This document shows positions 52,878 to 64,000 of a DNA stretch of 64,000 nt, in pieces. This DNA comes from an uncultured Anaeromyxobacter sp. (GTDB lineage: Bacteria; Myxococcota; Myxococcia; Myxococcales; Anaeromyxobacteraceae). Made by a program: the position numbers and the translations under genes. The notes beneath the pieces were generated by a model. It made no database searches, was not told the origin of the DNA, and saw only the letters and a program-made list of their open reading frames with translations. Every line of letters starts with the position of its first letter. Position 1 is the stretch's first letter. The stretch lies in contig CAIVAR010000005.1 of the NCBI GenBank assembly GCA_903904005.1, positions 59,540 through 123,539 of the forward strand, given 5' to 3'.

Positions 52878-54200
52878 ATGCGCAAGGTCTTCGTCCACAC
52901 CTTCGGCTGCCAGATGAACGAGTCGGACAGCGACCGGATGGTGGAGGCCCTGTCCGGACGTGCCTGGACCCGGACGCCCCATCCCGAGGACGCCGACCTC
53001 ATCCTGCTCAACACCTGCTCGGTGCGGGAGAAGGCGGAGCAGAAGCTGCTCTCCGCCCTGGGGCGCTACCGGGAGCACAAGGCCCGGCGCGGCGCGCTCA
53101 TCGCGGTGGGTGGCTGCGTGGCCCAGCAGGAGAAGGACCGACTCCTCAAGCGGGTTCCCTACGTCGACTTCGTCTTCGGTCCCGACCACGTGGGGCGCCT
53201 CCCGGAACTCGTCGACCGGGCCGACCGCAAGGAACGCTTCGTCGAGACCGGGTGGATGGACTCCGAGGAGTACGTCTTCCCCCGCGCCGACGCCGAGGCC
53301 ATCCGGGGACGCGCCAGCGCCTTCGTCACCGCCATGAAGGGGTGCGACAACGTCTGCTCCTTCTGCATCGTTCCCCGCACCCGCGGGCGGGAGGTCTCCC
53401 GCCCGTTCCCGGAGGTGGTGGCCGAGGTGGCGGCGCTGGCGGGCGTGGGCGTCCGCGAGGTGACCCTCATCGGACAGAACGTGAACTCCTACCGGGGCGG
53501 GTGCTCCTTCGCGTCGCTCCTGCGGCGGGTGACGGCCGTGACCGGGGTGGAGCGGGTCCGGTTCACCACCAGCCACCCGCACGATCTCTCCGACGAGCTG
53601 GTGGAGGCCTTTCGCGAGGAGCCCCGGGTGATGCCCCATTTCCACCTCCCGGTGCAGTCCGGTTCGGACACCGTGCTGCGCCGCATGCGGCGCGACTACG
53701 GGGTGGAGGAGTACCTCGAGCGCCACCGCAAGCTCTCCGCGGCACGCCCCGGGATCGCCATCACCACCGACTTCATCGTGGGGTTCCCGGGCGAGACCGA
53801 GGAGGACTTCGCGGCCTCCCTGCGCCTGCTCGAGGAGGCCCGCTTCGAGAACTCGTTCAGCTTCGTCTTCAGCCCCCGGCCGCACACCGGCGCCGCCCTG
53901 CACCTGGGGAGCTCGCCGGAGTGGGCCGAGGTCCCCCGCGAGGTGGCGGTCGAGCGGCTCGAGCGTCTCCAGGCGGTCCAGCGCCGGATCGCGGTCGAGA
54001 CGCTGGCGGCCCAGGTGGGGCGCGAGGTGGAACTGCTCGTCGAGGGTCCGTCCGACGACGGCGGCCACATGGGGCGGAGCCCGGAGAACCGGGTGGTTCA
54101 CCTCGAGTCGCACGGGCGGACGTTGCCGCCCGGAACGCTGGTCCGGGCCCGGGTGGTGCGCTCCGGCCACAGCTCGCTCGGGGCGGAGATCTCGGCCTGA
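52878..54200 (+). CDS. miaB: tRNA-2-methylthio-N6-dimethylallyladenosine synthase
   Basis: Radical SAM methylthiotransferase that modifies A37 of tRNAs, 440 residues. The N-terminal MTTase domain has its three cluster Cys in FGCQMNESDSDRM, LNTCSVREKA and VGGCVAQQE. The radical SAM motif is CDNVCSFC. LIGQNVNSYRG and LPVQSGSDTVLRRMRR are characteristic, and a C-terminal TRAM domain ends VVRSGHSSLGAEI. The next start overlaps its stop by one base (TGATG). Confidence 0.95.
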   Translation: MRKVFVHTFGCQMNESDSDRMVEALSGRAWTRTPHPEDADLILLNTCSVREKAEQKLLSALGRYREHKARRGALIAVGGCVAQQEKDRLLKRVPYVDFVFGPDHVGRLPELVDRADRKERFVETGWMDSEEYVFPRADAEAIRGRASAFVTAMKGCDNVCSFCIVPRTRGREVSRPFPEVVAEVAALAGVGVREVTLIGQNVNSYRGGCSFASLLRRVTAVTGVERVRFTTSHPHDLSDELVEAFREEPRVMPHFHLPVQSGSDTVLRRMRRDYGVEEYLERHRKLSAARPGIAITTDFIVGFPGETEEDFAASLRLLEEARFENSFSFVFSPRPHTGAALHLGSSPEWAEVPREVAVERLERLQAVQRRIAVETLAAQVGREVELLVEGPSDDGGHMGRSPENRVVHLESHGRTLPPGTLVRARVVRSGHSSLGAEISA

Positions 54201-54583
54201 TGCGGCGCCTGGTGCCGTTCCTGCCGTCGCTGGCCTACGCGGGGCTCATCTTCGCCCTCTCGGCCCAGTCGGACCCGCTCCGGTTCCTGCCCCCCGACGT
54301 CCTCCTGCAGGACAAGCTCCTCCACGCGATCGAGTACTCGGCACTGGGCGCGCTGCTCGTCCCGGCGTTGCAACTCGCCGGCCGGTCACCGGGCGCGGCC
54401 CTCGTCCTCGCAGCCGGGCTGGCCAGCCTCTACGGGGCGTCCGACGAGATCCATCAGTCGTTCGTGCCGGGGCGCAACGCCGACGTCCTCGACTGGGTCG
54501 CGGACACGCTGGGTGGCGCGCTGGGCGCGGTGGCCGCCTCGGCCGCCACCCGCGCCTTGCGGCGCGCCCGCGGCGCGGGCTAG
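54200..54583 (+). CDS. VanZ-like membrane protein
   Basis: 127 residues with three or four membrane segments. VanZ-family motifs are FALSAQSDP, DKLLHAIEYSALGALL and YGASDEIHQSFVPGRNADVLDWVADTLGG. Members include the VanZ teicoplanin-resistance protein, but most have no known role. Coupled to miaB by a one-base overlap. Confidence 0.85.
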   Translation: MRRLVPFLPSLAYAGLIFALSAQSDPLRFLPPDVLLQDKLLHAIEYSALGALLVPALQLAGRSPGAALVLAAGLASLYGASDEIHQSFVPGRNADVLDWVADTLGGALGAVAASAATRALRRARGAG

Positions 54584-54586
54584 CAT
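54557..54586 (+). promoter_or_regulatory. Promoter candidate of the gamma carbonic anhydrase gene
   Basis: TTGCGG, 18-base spacer, TAGCAT (starting at the VanZ stop codon), then 10 bases to ATG 54597; the same spacing as at miaB and the PilZ gene. Confidence 0.4.
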
Positions 54587-54596
54587 CGGAGCGATC

Positions 54597-55127
54597 ATGG
54601 CCCTGATTCGCGCGTGGGGAGGGAAGGAGCCGAGGCTCGCCGACGGCGTCTGGGTGGCCGACGACGCCGTCATCGTCGGTGACGTCGAGATCGGCCCCGG
54701 CTCCTCGGTCTGGTTCGGGTCGGTGGTCCGCGGGGACGTGAACCACGTCCGCGTCGGGGCCCGCACCAACGTCCAGGACCACGCGATCCTCCACGTCACG
54801 AGCGGTACCCACCCCACCGTGGTGGGGGACGACGTCACGCTGGGCCACCGGGTCACCCTCCACGGCTGCACCGTGCGCGACCGGTGCCTCATCGGGATCG
54901 GCGCGGTGGTGATGGACGGCGCGGTGGTCGGGGAGGACGCCATGGTCGGCGCCGGCGCGCTCGTCCCGCCGGGGATGGTCGTCCCGCCCGGGACGCTGGC
55001 CATGGGGTCGCCGGCCCGGGTGAAGCGGGAACTCACCACCGAGGAGATCGCCTTCTTCCGGAAGTCCGCGGCCAACTACGCCGCCTACGCCGAGTCGTAC
55101 CGGAAGGAGGGCTTTCCGGGCCGATGA
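54597..55127 (+). CDS. Gamma carbonic anhydrase-family hexapeptide protein
   Basis: 176 residues forming a left-handed beta helix of hexapeptide repeats (VIVGDVEIGPGSSVWFG, VVVGEDAMVGAGALVPPG). The metal-site His residues appear in QDHAILHV and LGHRVTLHGC, as in gamma-class carbonic anhydrases. Many members show little activity, so the enzymatic role is likely but not sure. The stop overlaps the start of the CNB gene (ATGA). Confidence 0.88.
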   Translation: MALIRAWGGKEPRLADGVWVADDAVIVGDVEIGPGSSVWFGSVVRGDVNHVRVGARTNVQDHAILHVTSGTHPTVVGDDVTLGHRVTLHGCTVRDRCLIGIGAVVMDGAVVGEDAMVGAGALVPPGMVVPPGTLAMGSPARVKRELTTEEIAFFRKSAANYAAYAESYRKEGFPGR

Positions 55128-55579
55128 CCCTCGTCGAGGCGCTCCAGCAGTCCAGCCTGTTCCGCGAGTTCAGCGAGACCGGGCTCCACATCTTCGCCGC
55201 GATCGCGACCGAGAAGAGCCTCCCCGCGGGCGCGCCGCTCTTCGCCGAGAACATGGTCGGCGAGTCGATGTTCATCGTGAAGAGCGGGACGGTCCGCATC
55301 ACCATCAAGGACGGCGGGGGAGACCGAACCCTCGCCACGGTCGGTCCCGGCGACCACCTGGGCGAGCTGGCGCTGCTCGCCCGGAGCGTTCGACTCGTCT
55401 CGGCGATCGCCGAGACGCCCTGCGAGCTCGTGGAGCTCGCCCAGCGGGACTACTACCGCCTCCAGCCCCAGAAGCCCCAGGCCTGCCTCAAGCTCGCGCT
55501 CGCCATCGCCGCCGACCTGGCGCGACGGCTGGGCGAGGGGCGCGACGGGCTCCGGTCGCTCACCGGGGCACGGGGCTGA
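55124..55579 (+). CDS. Cyclic-nucleotide-binding-domain (CNB) protein
   Basis: 151 residues, a single CNB beta barrel (LFREFSETGLHIFAAIATE, FIVKSGTVRITIKD, VGPGDHLGELALLA) with a C-terminal helix and no DNA-binding or catalytic domain. The phosphate-binding cassette is altered: after GELALLA the normal contiguous R-S/T-A reads RLVSA, so nucleotide binding is doubtful. Overlaps the carbonic anhydrase gene. Confidence 0.83.
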   Translation: MTLVEALQQSSLFREFSETGLHIFAAIATEKSLPAGAPLFAENMVGESMFIVKSGTVRITIKDGGGDRTLATVGPGDHLGELALLARSVRLVSAIAETPCELVELAQRDYYRLQPQKPQACLKLALAIAADLARRLGEGRDGLRSLTGARG

Positions 55580-55595
55580 TCGGGCGGGAACCGAC

Positions 55596-56265
55596 TTGCT
55601 GGAACGCCTCGTCGATCATCTGCAGAACCAGTCCCTCGGGCTCGGCTACGCCGCCGTGTTCGGGCTGCTCCTCGCGGCCGGTTTCGGTTTCCCGCTCCCC
55701 GAGGACGTCCCGCTCATCGCCGGCGGCGTGCTGGCCTGGCTGGCCTCGCCCCTCGAGAAGGCCACGCTTGCCGGAATGTTCTCCGACCACGGGTTCCAGG
55801 CCATGGTCGCGGTCGGGATGGGCGGGATCCTGGTCGGCGACTCGATCATCTACCTGGCAGGCAGGCGGATCGGGCGGCGCGTCGCCGAGGTCTGGCCCTT
55901 CCGCACCCTGGTCACGCCGGAGAAGCTGGAGCGGGTGGAGCGGCTGCTCCGGCAGCGGGGCAAGGTGGTGGTGATGGTGGCCCGCTTCCTGCCCGGCCTC
56001 CGGGCGCCCACCTACTTCACGGTGGGGCACTCCCGGGTTCCTTACTGGGAGTTCCTGGCGTTCGACGGCCTGGCGGCGCTGGTCTCGGCGCCCCTCTGGG
56101 TTTGCCTGGGCTTCTGGTTCGGCGACGACATCGAGCGGGCCGCCCGGGCCGGTTCGGAGTTCGGCAGCTACATCCTCGGCGCGGTGGTGCTGCTCGTGGT
56201 CGTGTTCGTGGCCCGGGCGTTGCTGCGCCGACGGCGGGCCGCCGCGGCGAAGCCGGCCGGCCCGC

Positions 56266-56279
<14 letters not shown>
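55596..56279 (+). CDS. DedA-family membrane protein
   Basis: 227 residues with about five membrane segments. DedA/SNARE-associated features are [16 protein letters not shown], the central [14 protein letters not shown] and the family motif [14 protein letters not shown]. Family members flip phospholipids or undecaprenyl phosphate. The start is a TTG 16 bases after the CNB stop. The last 14 bases overlap the end of the convergent DnaK-like gene. Confidence 0.9.
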
Positions 56280-59678
<3,399 letters not shown>

Positions 59679-59684
59679 GACGCC

Positions 59685-61241
59685 ATGGACATCCACGGCG
59701 AGAAGATCCTCATCCTCGACTTCGGTTCGCAGTACACGCAGCTCATCGCCCGGCGCCTGCGCGAGCTGGGCGTGTACTGCGAGATCCACCCCTGCACCAT
59801 GCCGGGCGCCGCCATGAAGGCCTGGGGCCCGCGGGGGGTGGTGCTCTCCGGCGGCCCGGCCAGCGTCCTCGCCGAGGGCAGCCCGCGCGTCGACGCCACC
59901 GTCTGGGGGCTGGGCGTGCCGGTGCTCGGCATCTGCTACGGCCTGCAGCTCATCGCCCACGAGCTGGGCGGCAAGGTCGACAAGGCGGCGCACCGCGAGT
60001 ACGGCCCGGCCACCATCGACGCCCAGCCCGGCTGCGAGCTCTTCCGCGGCCTGCCCGGGCGGCTCGACGTGTGGATGAGCCACGGCGACCGGGTCGAGGC
60101 CCTGCCGCCCGGGTTCGAGCCGGTGGCCTCCACCCCGAGCGCGCCCTTCGCGGCGGTCCAGGACCGGACGCGGAGAATGTTCGGCGTCCAGTTCCACCCC
60201 GAGGTGGTCCACACGCCGAAGGGCGCCGAGATCCTCCGCAACTTCGCGATGGGGGTCTGTGGCCTCTCCGGCTCCTGGTCGATGCGGGCCTACGTCGACG
60301 TGGCCGTCGAGCAGGTCCGGGCCCAGGTCGGCACCGGGCACGCCATCTGCGCGCTCTCGGGCGGCGTGGACTCGGCGGTGGCCGCGCTGCTCGTGCACCG
60401 CGCCATCGGCGACCGGCTCCGCTGCATCTTCGTCGACAACGGGGTCCTCCGGTCCGGCGAGCGGGAGCAGGTCGAGAAGGTCTTCGGGCAGATGTTCCAC
60501 CTGCCGCTCGTCACCGTCGACGCCCGGGATCGCTTCCTCTCGAAGCTCGCCGGGGTCACCGATCCGGAGAAGAAGCGGAAGATCATCGGCCGGGAGTTCA
60601 TCGCCGTCTTCGAGGAGGAGGTCGAGCGGCTCTCGCGGGAAGGGGATCGGGCCCAGTTCCTCGTGCAGGGCACCCTCTACCCCGACGTCATCGAGAGCGT
60701 CTCCTTCAAGGGGCCGTCGGCCACCATCAAGAGCCACCACAACGTGGGCGGGCTGCCCGACGTGATGAAGCTCGCCCTGGTGGAGCCGCTTCGCGAGCTC
60801 TTCAAGGACGAGGTCCGCCGCCTCGGGGTGGAGCTGGGGCTACCGGCCGAGTCTGTCCAGCGGCAACCCTTCCCGGGGCCGGGCCTCGCGATCCGGGTGC
60901 TCGGCGAGGTCACCGAGGAGCGGCTCGACGTCCTGCGCCGCGCCGACCTCATCGTCCAGGACGAGGTGAAGAAGGCCGGGCTCCAGGAGAAGCTCTGGCA
61001 GTCCTTCGCGGTGCTCCTCCCCGTGCGGAGCGTGGGCGTGATGGGGGACGAGCGGACCTACGAGTTCACCTGCGCCATCCGGGCCGTGGAGTCGACCGAC
61101 GGCATGACCGGCGACTGGTCCCGGTTGCCGTACGACCTGCTGGCGCGCCTCTCCACCCGAATCATCAACGAGGTGAGGGGCATCAACCGGGTGGTCTACG
61201 ACATCTCGTCGAAGCCCCCCGCGACGATCGAGTGGGAGTAG
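59685..61241 (+). CDS. guaA: GMP synthase (glutamine-hydrolysing)
   Basis: Converts XMP to GMP using glutamine and ATP. 518 residues. The amidotransferase half has the nucleophile in [15 protein letters not shown] and the His-Glu of FHPEVVHT. The ATP-pyrophosphatase half has the P-loop [12 protein letters not shown], and the C-terminal dimerisation domain ends [10 protein letters not shown]. Last 59 bases overlap the end of the convergent tag gene. Confidence 0.96.
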   Translation: MDIHGEKILILDFGSQYTQLIARRLRELGVYCEIHPCTMPGAAMKAWGPRGVVLSGGPASVLAEGSPRVDATVWGLGVPVLGICYGLQLIAHELGGKVDKAAHREYGPATIDAQPGCELFRGLPGRLDVWMSHGDRVEALPPGFEPVASTPSAPFAAVQDRTRRMFGVQFHPEVVHTPKGAEILRNFAMGVCGLSGSWSMRAYVDVAVEQVRAQVGTGHAICALSGGVDSAVAALLVHRAIGDRLRCIFVDNGVLRSGEREQVEKVFGQMFHLPLVTVDARDRFLSKLAGVTDPEKKRKIIGREFIAVFEEEVERLSREGDRAQFLVQGTLYPDVIESVSFKGPSATIKSHHNVGGLPDVMKLALVEPLRELFKDEVRRLGVELGLPAESVQRQPFPGPGLAIRVLGEVTEERLDVLRRADLIVQDEVKKAGLQEKLWQSFAVLLPVRSVGVMGDERTYEFTCAIRAVESTDGMTGDWSRLPYDLLARLSTRIINEVRGINRVVYDISSKPPATIEWE

Positions 61242-61812
61242 GGGCGAGTTCCCGCCGGCGGAAGCAGCTGGCGAGGTGGTCGTTCACGAGCCCCACCGCC
61301 TGCATGTAGGCGTACGTGATCGTCGAGCCGACGAAGGTGAACCCGCGCCGGCGGAGATCCCGGGAGAGCGCGTCCGATCCGGAGGTGGTGGCCGGGACGT
61401 CCCCGGGTCCACGCCGGTGCGCCTGCAGGGGGCTTCCGCCGACGAATCCCCAGGCCCAGGAGTCGAAGCTCCCGACCTCGTCGCGGAGCGCGAGGAAGGC
61501 CCTGGCGTTCCGGACGGCTCCCTCCACCTTGAGCCGGTTGCGGACGATGCCGGGGTTCCCGAGCAGCCGGGCGACCTCCCTCCGGCCGAAGCGGGCCACC
61601 CTTTCCGGGTCGAAGCCGGCGAAGGCCTCCCGGTAGGATTCCCGCTTTCGGAGGATCGTGATCCAGGAGAGCCCCGCCTGGGCTCCCTCGAGAATGAGGA
61701 ATTCGAAATGTTTGAGGTCGTCGTGGACCGGAACGCCCCACTCCTCGTCGTGGTAGCCGACGTAGAGCGGGTCGGTTCCGCACCAAGCACACCGGCGAAC
61801 GGGATCGGCCAT
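61183..61812 (-). CDS. tag: DNA-3-methyladenine glycosylase I
   Basis: Removes 3-methyladenine from DNA. 209 residues. Zinc ligands are recognisable: Cys in CAWCGTDPL, His in YHDEEWGVP, and His/Cys in VNDHLASCF. The active-site region is [21 protein letters not shown] 20-residue basic tail after CFRRREL is not usual and lies wholly in the overlap with guaA. ATG 61812 has TACGCT 6 bases upstream and no ribosome site. Confidence 0.92.
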   Translation of the reverse strand: MADPVRRCAWCGTDPLYVGYHDEEWGVPVHDDLKHFEFLILEGAQAGLSWITILRKRESYREAFAGFDPERVARFGRREVARLLGNPGIVRNRLKVEGAVRNARAFLALRDEVGSFDSWAWGFVGGSPLQAHRRGPGDVPATTSGSDALSRDLRRRGFTFVGSTITYAYMQAVGLVNDHLASCFRRRELAPTPTRSSRGASTRCRRPPG

Positions 61813-61902
61813 CGGTGGAGCGTAACGGCCCTGACGGGGCGCGGCAGCAAGGCCCGGATGGGCGGTCGGCATCGAATGACGCGGTGCGCACCGGTGAGGG
61901 GC

Positions 61903-61932
61903 TTGCCGGCGGGCCCCGGGAAGCGCAATAAC
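61903..61932 (+). promoter_or_regulatory. Leaderless-type promoter of the secreted TPR gene
   Basis: TTGCCG (61903-61908), 18-base spacer, AATAAC (61927-61932), 6 bases, ATG 61939: the same geometry as birA. Confidence 0.4.
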
Positions 61933-61938
61933 CAGCCA

Positions 61939-62763
61939 ATGCTCGTTTTCCACGCGTCCCCACGCCCCGCCGCCGTCCTCGCCCTCCTCCTCCTCTGCGC
62001 GCCGTCCGCGCGCGCCCAGGCTCCGGCCGCACCGGCACCCGCAGTCCTGCCAGCGCCGGCCGCAGTTGCTCCGGCCGCCGGAGAGCTCGGCGCGCGCCTC
62101 GCCGAGATCGACGCAAACTGGGTGATCCGCGACGAGCCCGGCAAGATGGACGTCGACCTCGCCCTCATCCAGAAGGCCGAGAAGCTCGCGCCGAACGACT
62201 ACGAGGTTCTCTGGCGGATGGCGCGCCACTACTACTGGCTCGCCGACGACCCGTCCCTCAAGGGCGAGGAGAAGGCCCGGCTCGGGAAGCTCACCTGGGA
62301 CTGGTCCGACCGCGCCACGCAGGCGAACCCCGCGCGGGTCGAGGGATGGTTCTACGGCTCCGCGGGCGTGGGCATGTACTCCATCGGGATCAGCATCATC
62401 AAGGCGCTCCTCGACGGGATGGAGTCGAAGTACCTCGATCGACTGAAGAAGGCGCAGGCGGCCGACCCGGCCTACTACGGTTACGGGGGCGACGTCTCCT
62501 GGGGGCGCTACTACTACGAACTCCCCTGGCCCAAGTACGACTGGGAGAAGAGCCAGCTGGCGCTGCTCAAGGCGCTGCGCAACTCACCGACGAACCTCCG
62601 GGCCCGGGTCTACCTGGCCGAGCTCTACCTCAAGGAAGATCTTCCCGTCGAGGCCAGGAAGCAGATAGACAAAGTGCTGGGCGCGAAGGTGGGCGCCTAC
62701 GATCCACCCGAGGAGCGGCGTGCGCAGGGGATGGCGCGCGCGGTCCTCGCCCAGATGAAGTAG
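61939..62763 (+). CDS. Exported TPR-like protein, possibly TatT-type
   Basis: 274 residues with a signal peptide (SPRPAAVLALLLLCAPSARAQ), then an Ala/Pro-rich stretch and helical repeats (DLALIQKAEKLAPNDYEVLW, WSDRATQANPARVEGWFYGS, LKALRNSPTNLRARVYLAELYL). The Tyr/Gly/Trp-rich centre (AYYGYGGDVSWGRYYYELPW) recalls the TatT family linked to TRAP transporters, but I am not certain, and no TRAP genes are here. The acyl-CoA ligase gene follows 20 bases later. Confidence 0.72.
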   Translation: MLVFHASPRPAAVLALLLLCAPSARAQAPAAPAPAVLPAPAAVAPAAGELGARLAEIDANWVIRDEPGKMDVDLALIQKAEKLAPNDYEVLWRMARHYYWLADDPSLKGEEKARLGKLTWDWSDRATQANPARVEGWFYGSAGVGMYSIGISIIKALLDGMESKYLDRLKKAQAADPAYYGYGGDVSWGRYYYELPWPKYDWEKSQLALLKALRNSPTNLRARVYLAELYLKEDLPVEARKQIDKVLGAKVGAYDPPEERRAQGMARAVLAQMK

Positions 62764-62783
62764 CCTTCTCCCAGGGAGCACAC

Positions 62784-64000
62784 ATGACCACGACAAAGAG
62801 AAACCTCGTGCAGGTCTTCGAGGACCAGGTGGCCCGCCGGGGCGACGCGACCGCGCTCACCTTCAAGCGCGGGGGAACCTGGCAGACGATGTCCTGGAAG
62901 GAGATGGGGCGCCGCGTGCGCGACGTGGCCGACGGTCTCGGATCGCTGGGCGTGAAGCCGGGCGACCGCATCTCCATCCTGGCCGACACCTGCGGGGAGT
63001 GGATCCTCGCCGACCTGGCCATCATGGCGGCCGGCGCCATCACCGTTCCCATCTACCAGTCGAACCCGGCCCACGAGGTGCAGTACATCCTCCAGGACGC
63101 CGGGTCCTCGTGGATCTTCGTGGACCACGATCACCAGGCCGCCAAGATCCGGGAGGAGGCCGCCCGCCTGCCGGATCTCAAGGGCGTGATCCGCTTCTTC
63201 GGCGACCCCGAGGCCACCCACGAGCACACGCTCGCGGCGGTGGAGAACCGGGGCATCGCCTTCCGCGAGCAGAACCCCGGCTCGCACGCGGCGCGCGTGG
63301 CGGCGGTGAAGCCCAGCGACCCCGCCTCCTACCTCTACACCTCCGGCACCACCGGCAACCCCAAGGGCGTCGTGCTCACCCACGGGGCCTGGACCTACGA
63401 GGCCGAGGCCGTCGCCGGCCTCCAGCTCGTCCTCAAGGACGACACGGTCCTCATGTTCCTCCCGATGGCCCACTCCTTCGCCAAGGTGATCGAGGCGGTG
63501 TGGTTCGGCGAGGGGGCCACCGCGGCCTTCGTGGAGTCGATCGACAAGATCGTCGACAACGCCGGCGAGGTCCGGCCGACGGTCATGCCGTCGGTGCCGC
63601 GCATCTTCGAGAAGGCCTACGACGCCGTCCTGGCGAAGGGTCTCGCCACGCCCGGGATCAAGGGCTGGCTCTTCGGGCTCGCGATCAACGGCTTCGAGGC
63701 CTGGGCCGACGGCAAGGCCAAGGGCATGGAGGTCAAGACGGCCGGCTTCCGCATCGGCGAGAAGCTGGTCTTCCCGAAGCTGGCGGCGGTGCTGGCGGCC
63801 CGCTTCGGCGGCCGGATGCGCCTCTTCGTGTCGGGCGGCGCCCCGCTCTCCCCCAAGATCAACTGGTTCTTCCACCTGCTCGGCTTCACGATCCTGGAGG
63901 GCTACGGCCTCACCGAGACCTCGGCCGGCACCTTCGTCAACCGGATCGGCAAGAACAAGATCGGCACGGTGGGCCCGCCCATCCCCGGCACCGAGGTCCG
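62784..64000 (+). CDS. Long-chain acyl-CoA synthetase, 5' part (runs off window)
   Basis: AMP-forming fatty acid:CoA ligase; 405 residues are visible and the frame stays open to the end. Translated start is TTTKRNLVQVFEDQVARRG after the Met. The AMP-binding P-loop is YLYTSGTTGNPKG, and FLPMAHSFAKVIEAV, VMPSVPRIFEKAY and GYGLTETSAGTF are typical of long-chain ligases. AGGGAG lies 7 bases before the ATG. It activates fatty acids for degradation or lipid synthesis. Confidence 0.92.
   Translation, partial: MTTTKRNLVQVFEDQVARRGDATALTFKRGGTWQTMSWKEMGRRVRDVADGLGSLGVKPGDRISILADTCGEWILADLAIMAAGAITVPIYQSNPAHEVQYILQDAGSSWIFVDHDHQAAKIREEAARLPDLKGVIRFFGDPEATHEHTLAAVENRGIAFREQNPGSHAARVAAVKPSDPASYLYTSGTTGNPKGVVLTHGAWTYEAEAVAGLQLVLKDDTVLMFLPMAHSFAKVIEAVWFGEGATAAFVESIDKIVDNAGEVRPTVMPSVPRIFEKAYDAVLAKGLATPGIKGWLFGLAINGFEAWADGKAKGMEVKTAGFRIGEKLVFPKLAAVLAARFGGRMRLFVSGGAPLSPKINWFFHLLGFTILEGYGLTETSAGTFVNRIGKNKIGTVGPPIPGTEV

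Overview
This is a very GC-rich bacterial chromosome window, close-packed with about 58 genes, many joined by ATGA or GTGA stop/start overlaps. A FrzS/AglZ-type pseudo-receiver coiled-coil protein, a myxobacterial-type PilZ protein, an orphan tandem CheW protein, a Ser/Thr kinase overlapping a sigma factor, a DnaK-like protein and several receiver proteins all point to the Myxococcota. I infer an Anaeromyxobacter-like genome, but nothing in the window proves the genus. I see no insertion sequence, phage gene, CRISPR array, tRNA or rRNA. No gene-free stretch exceeds 300 bases; the longest is 47133-47411.

Layout. 1-1549: 3' part of RNase R. 1553-6920 (minus): a complete branched-chain-type ABC importer, livK-H-M-G-F, followed by a CBS-pair protein and a small unknown. 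7097-8452: an outer-membrane porin with its own terminator. 8670-11488: mutS2 and a membrane protein. 11569-13334: a NamZ-type muramidase and nadD. 13351-19886: a signalling and proteolysis block with a Clp ATPase, a TPR/zincin protein, a receiver-GGDEF protein, a tandem CheW protein and a receiver with a proline-rich linker. 19942-28594: valS-nadC-birA-coaX-TPR-unknown-murJ, which serves cofactor and envelope synthesis. 28571-31803: the FrzS-like protein and an ECF sigma/anti-sigma pair. 31972-34469: a radical SAM enzyme overlapping an RlmI-type rRNA methyltransferase. 34487-39700: CPBP protease, coaBC, uracil-DNA glycosylase, NfeD and slipin. 39728-44080: isoaspartyl peptidase, then a ketone-body-type operon (thiolase and CoA-transferase A/B) and a DUF62 SAM hydrolase. 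44089-47132: Ser/Thr kinase overlapping an ECF-like sigma factor. 47412-49801: a degenerate hemerythrin, PilZ protein and RNA m5U methyltransferase. 49874-56279: ModF-like ATPase, CoxE-type VWA protein, miaB, VanZ, gamma carbonic anhydrase, CNB protein and DedA. 56266-64000: DnaK-like protein, guaB-guaA, tag, a TPR lipoprotein-like protein and a long-chain acyl-CoA ligase that runs off the window.

Main observations. (1) Several genes without a Shine-Dalgarno sequence (birA, coaX, guaB, the FrzS-like gene, the dnaK-like gene and a TPR gene) have a TTGACA-like box 35-36 bases before the start codon and a -10-like box 5-6 bases before it. That is the layout expected of leaderless mRNAs. (2) The 188-residue protein at 47412 keeps six of the seven bacteriohemerythrin iron ligands at the right spacing, with one His changed to Arg, and lies downstream of an FNR-type box. 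(3) A kinase and sigma factor pair shares an overlapping stop/start, and the kinase has an unusual catalytic loop. (4) The FrzS-like receiver has Cys where the phospho-acceptor Asp should be. All functions are read from sequence motifs only; no database search was run.
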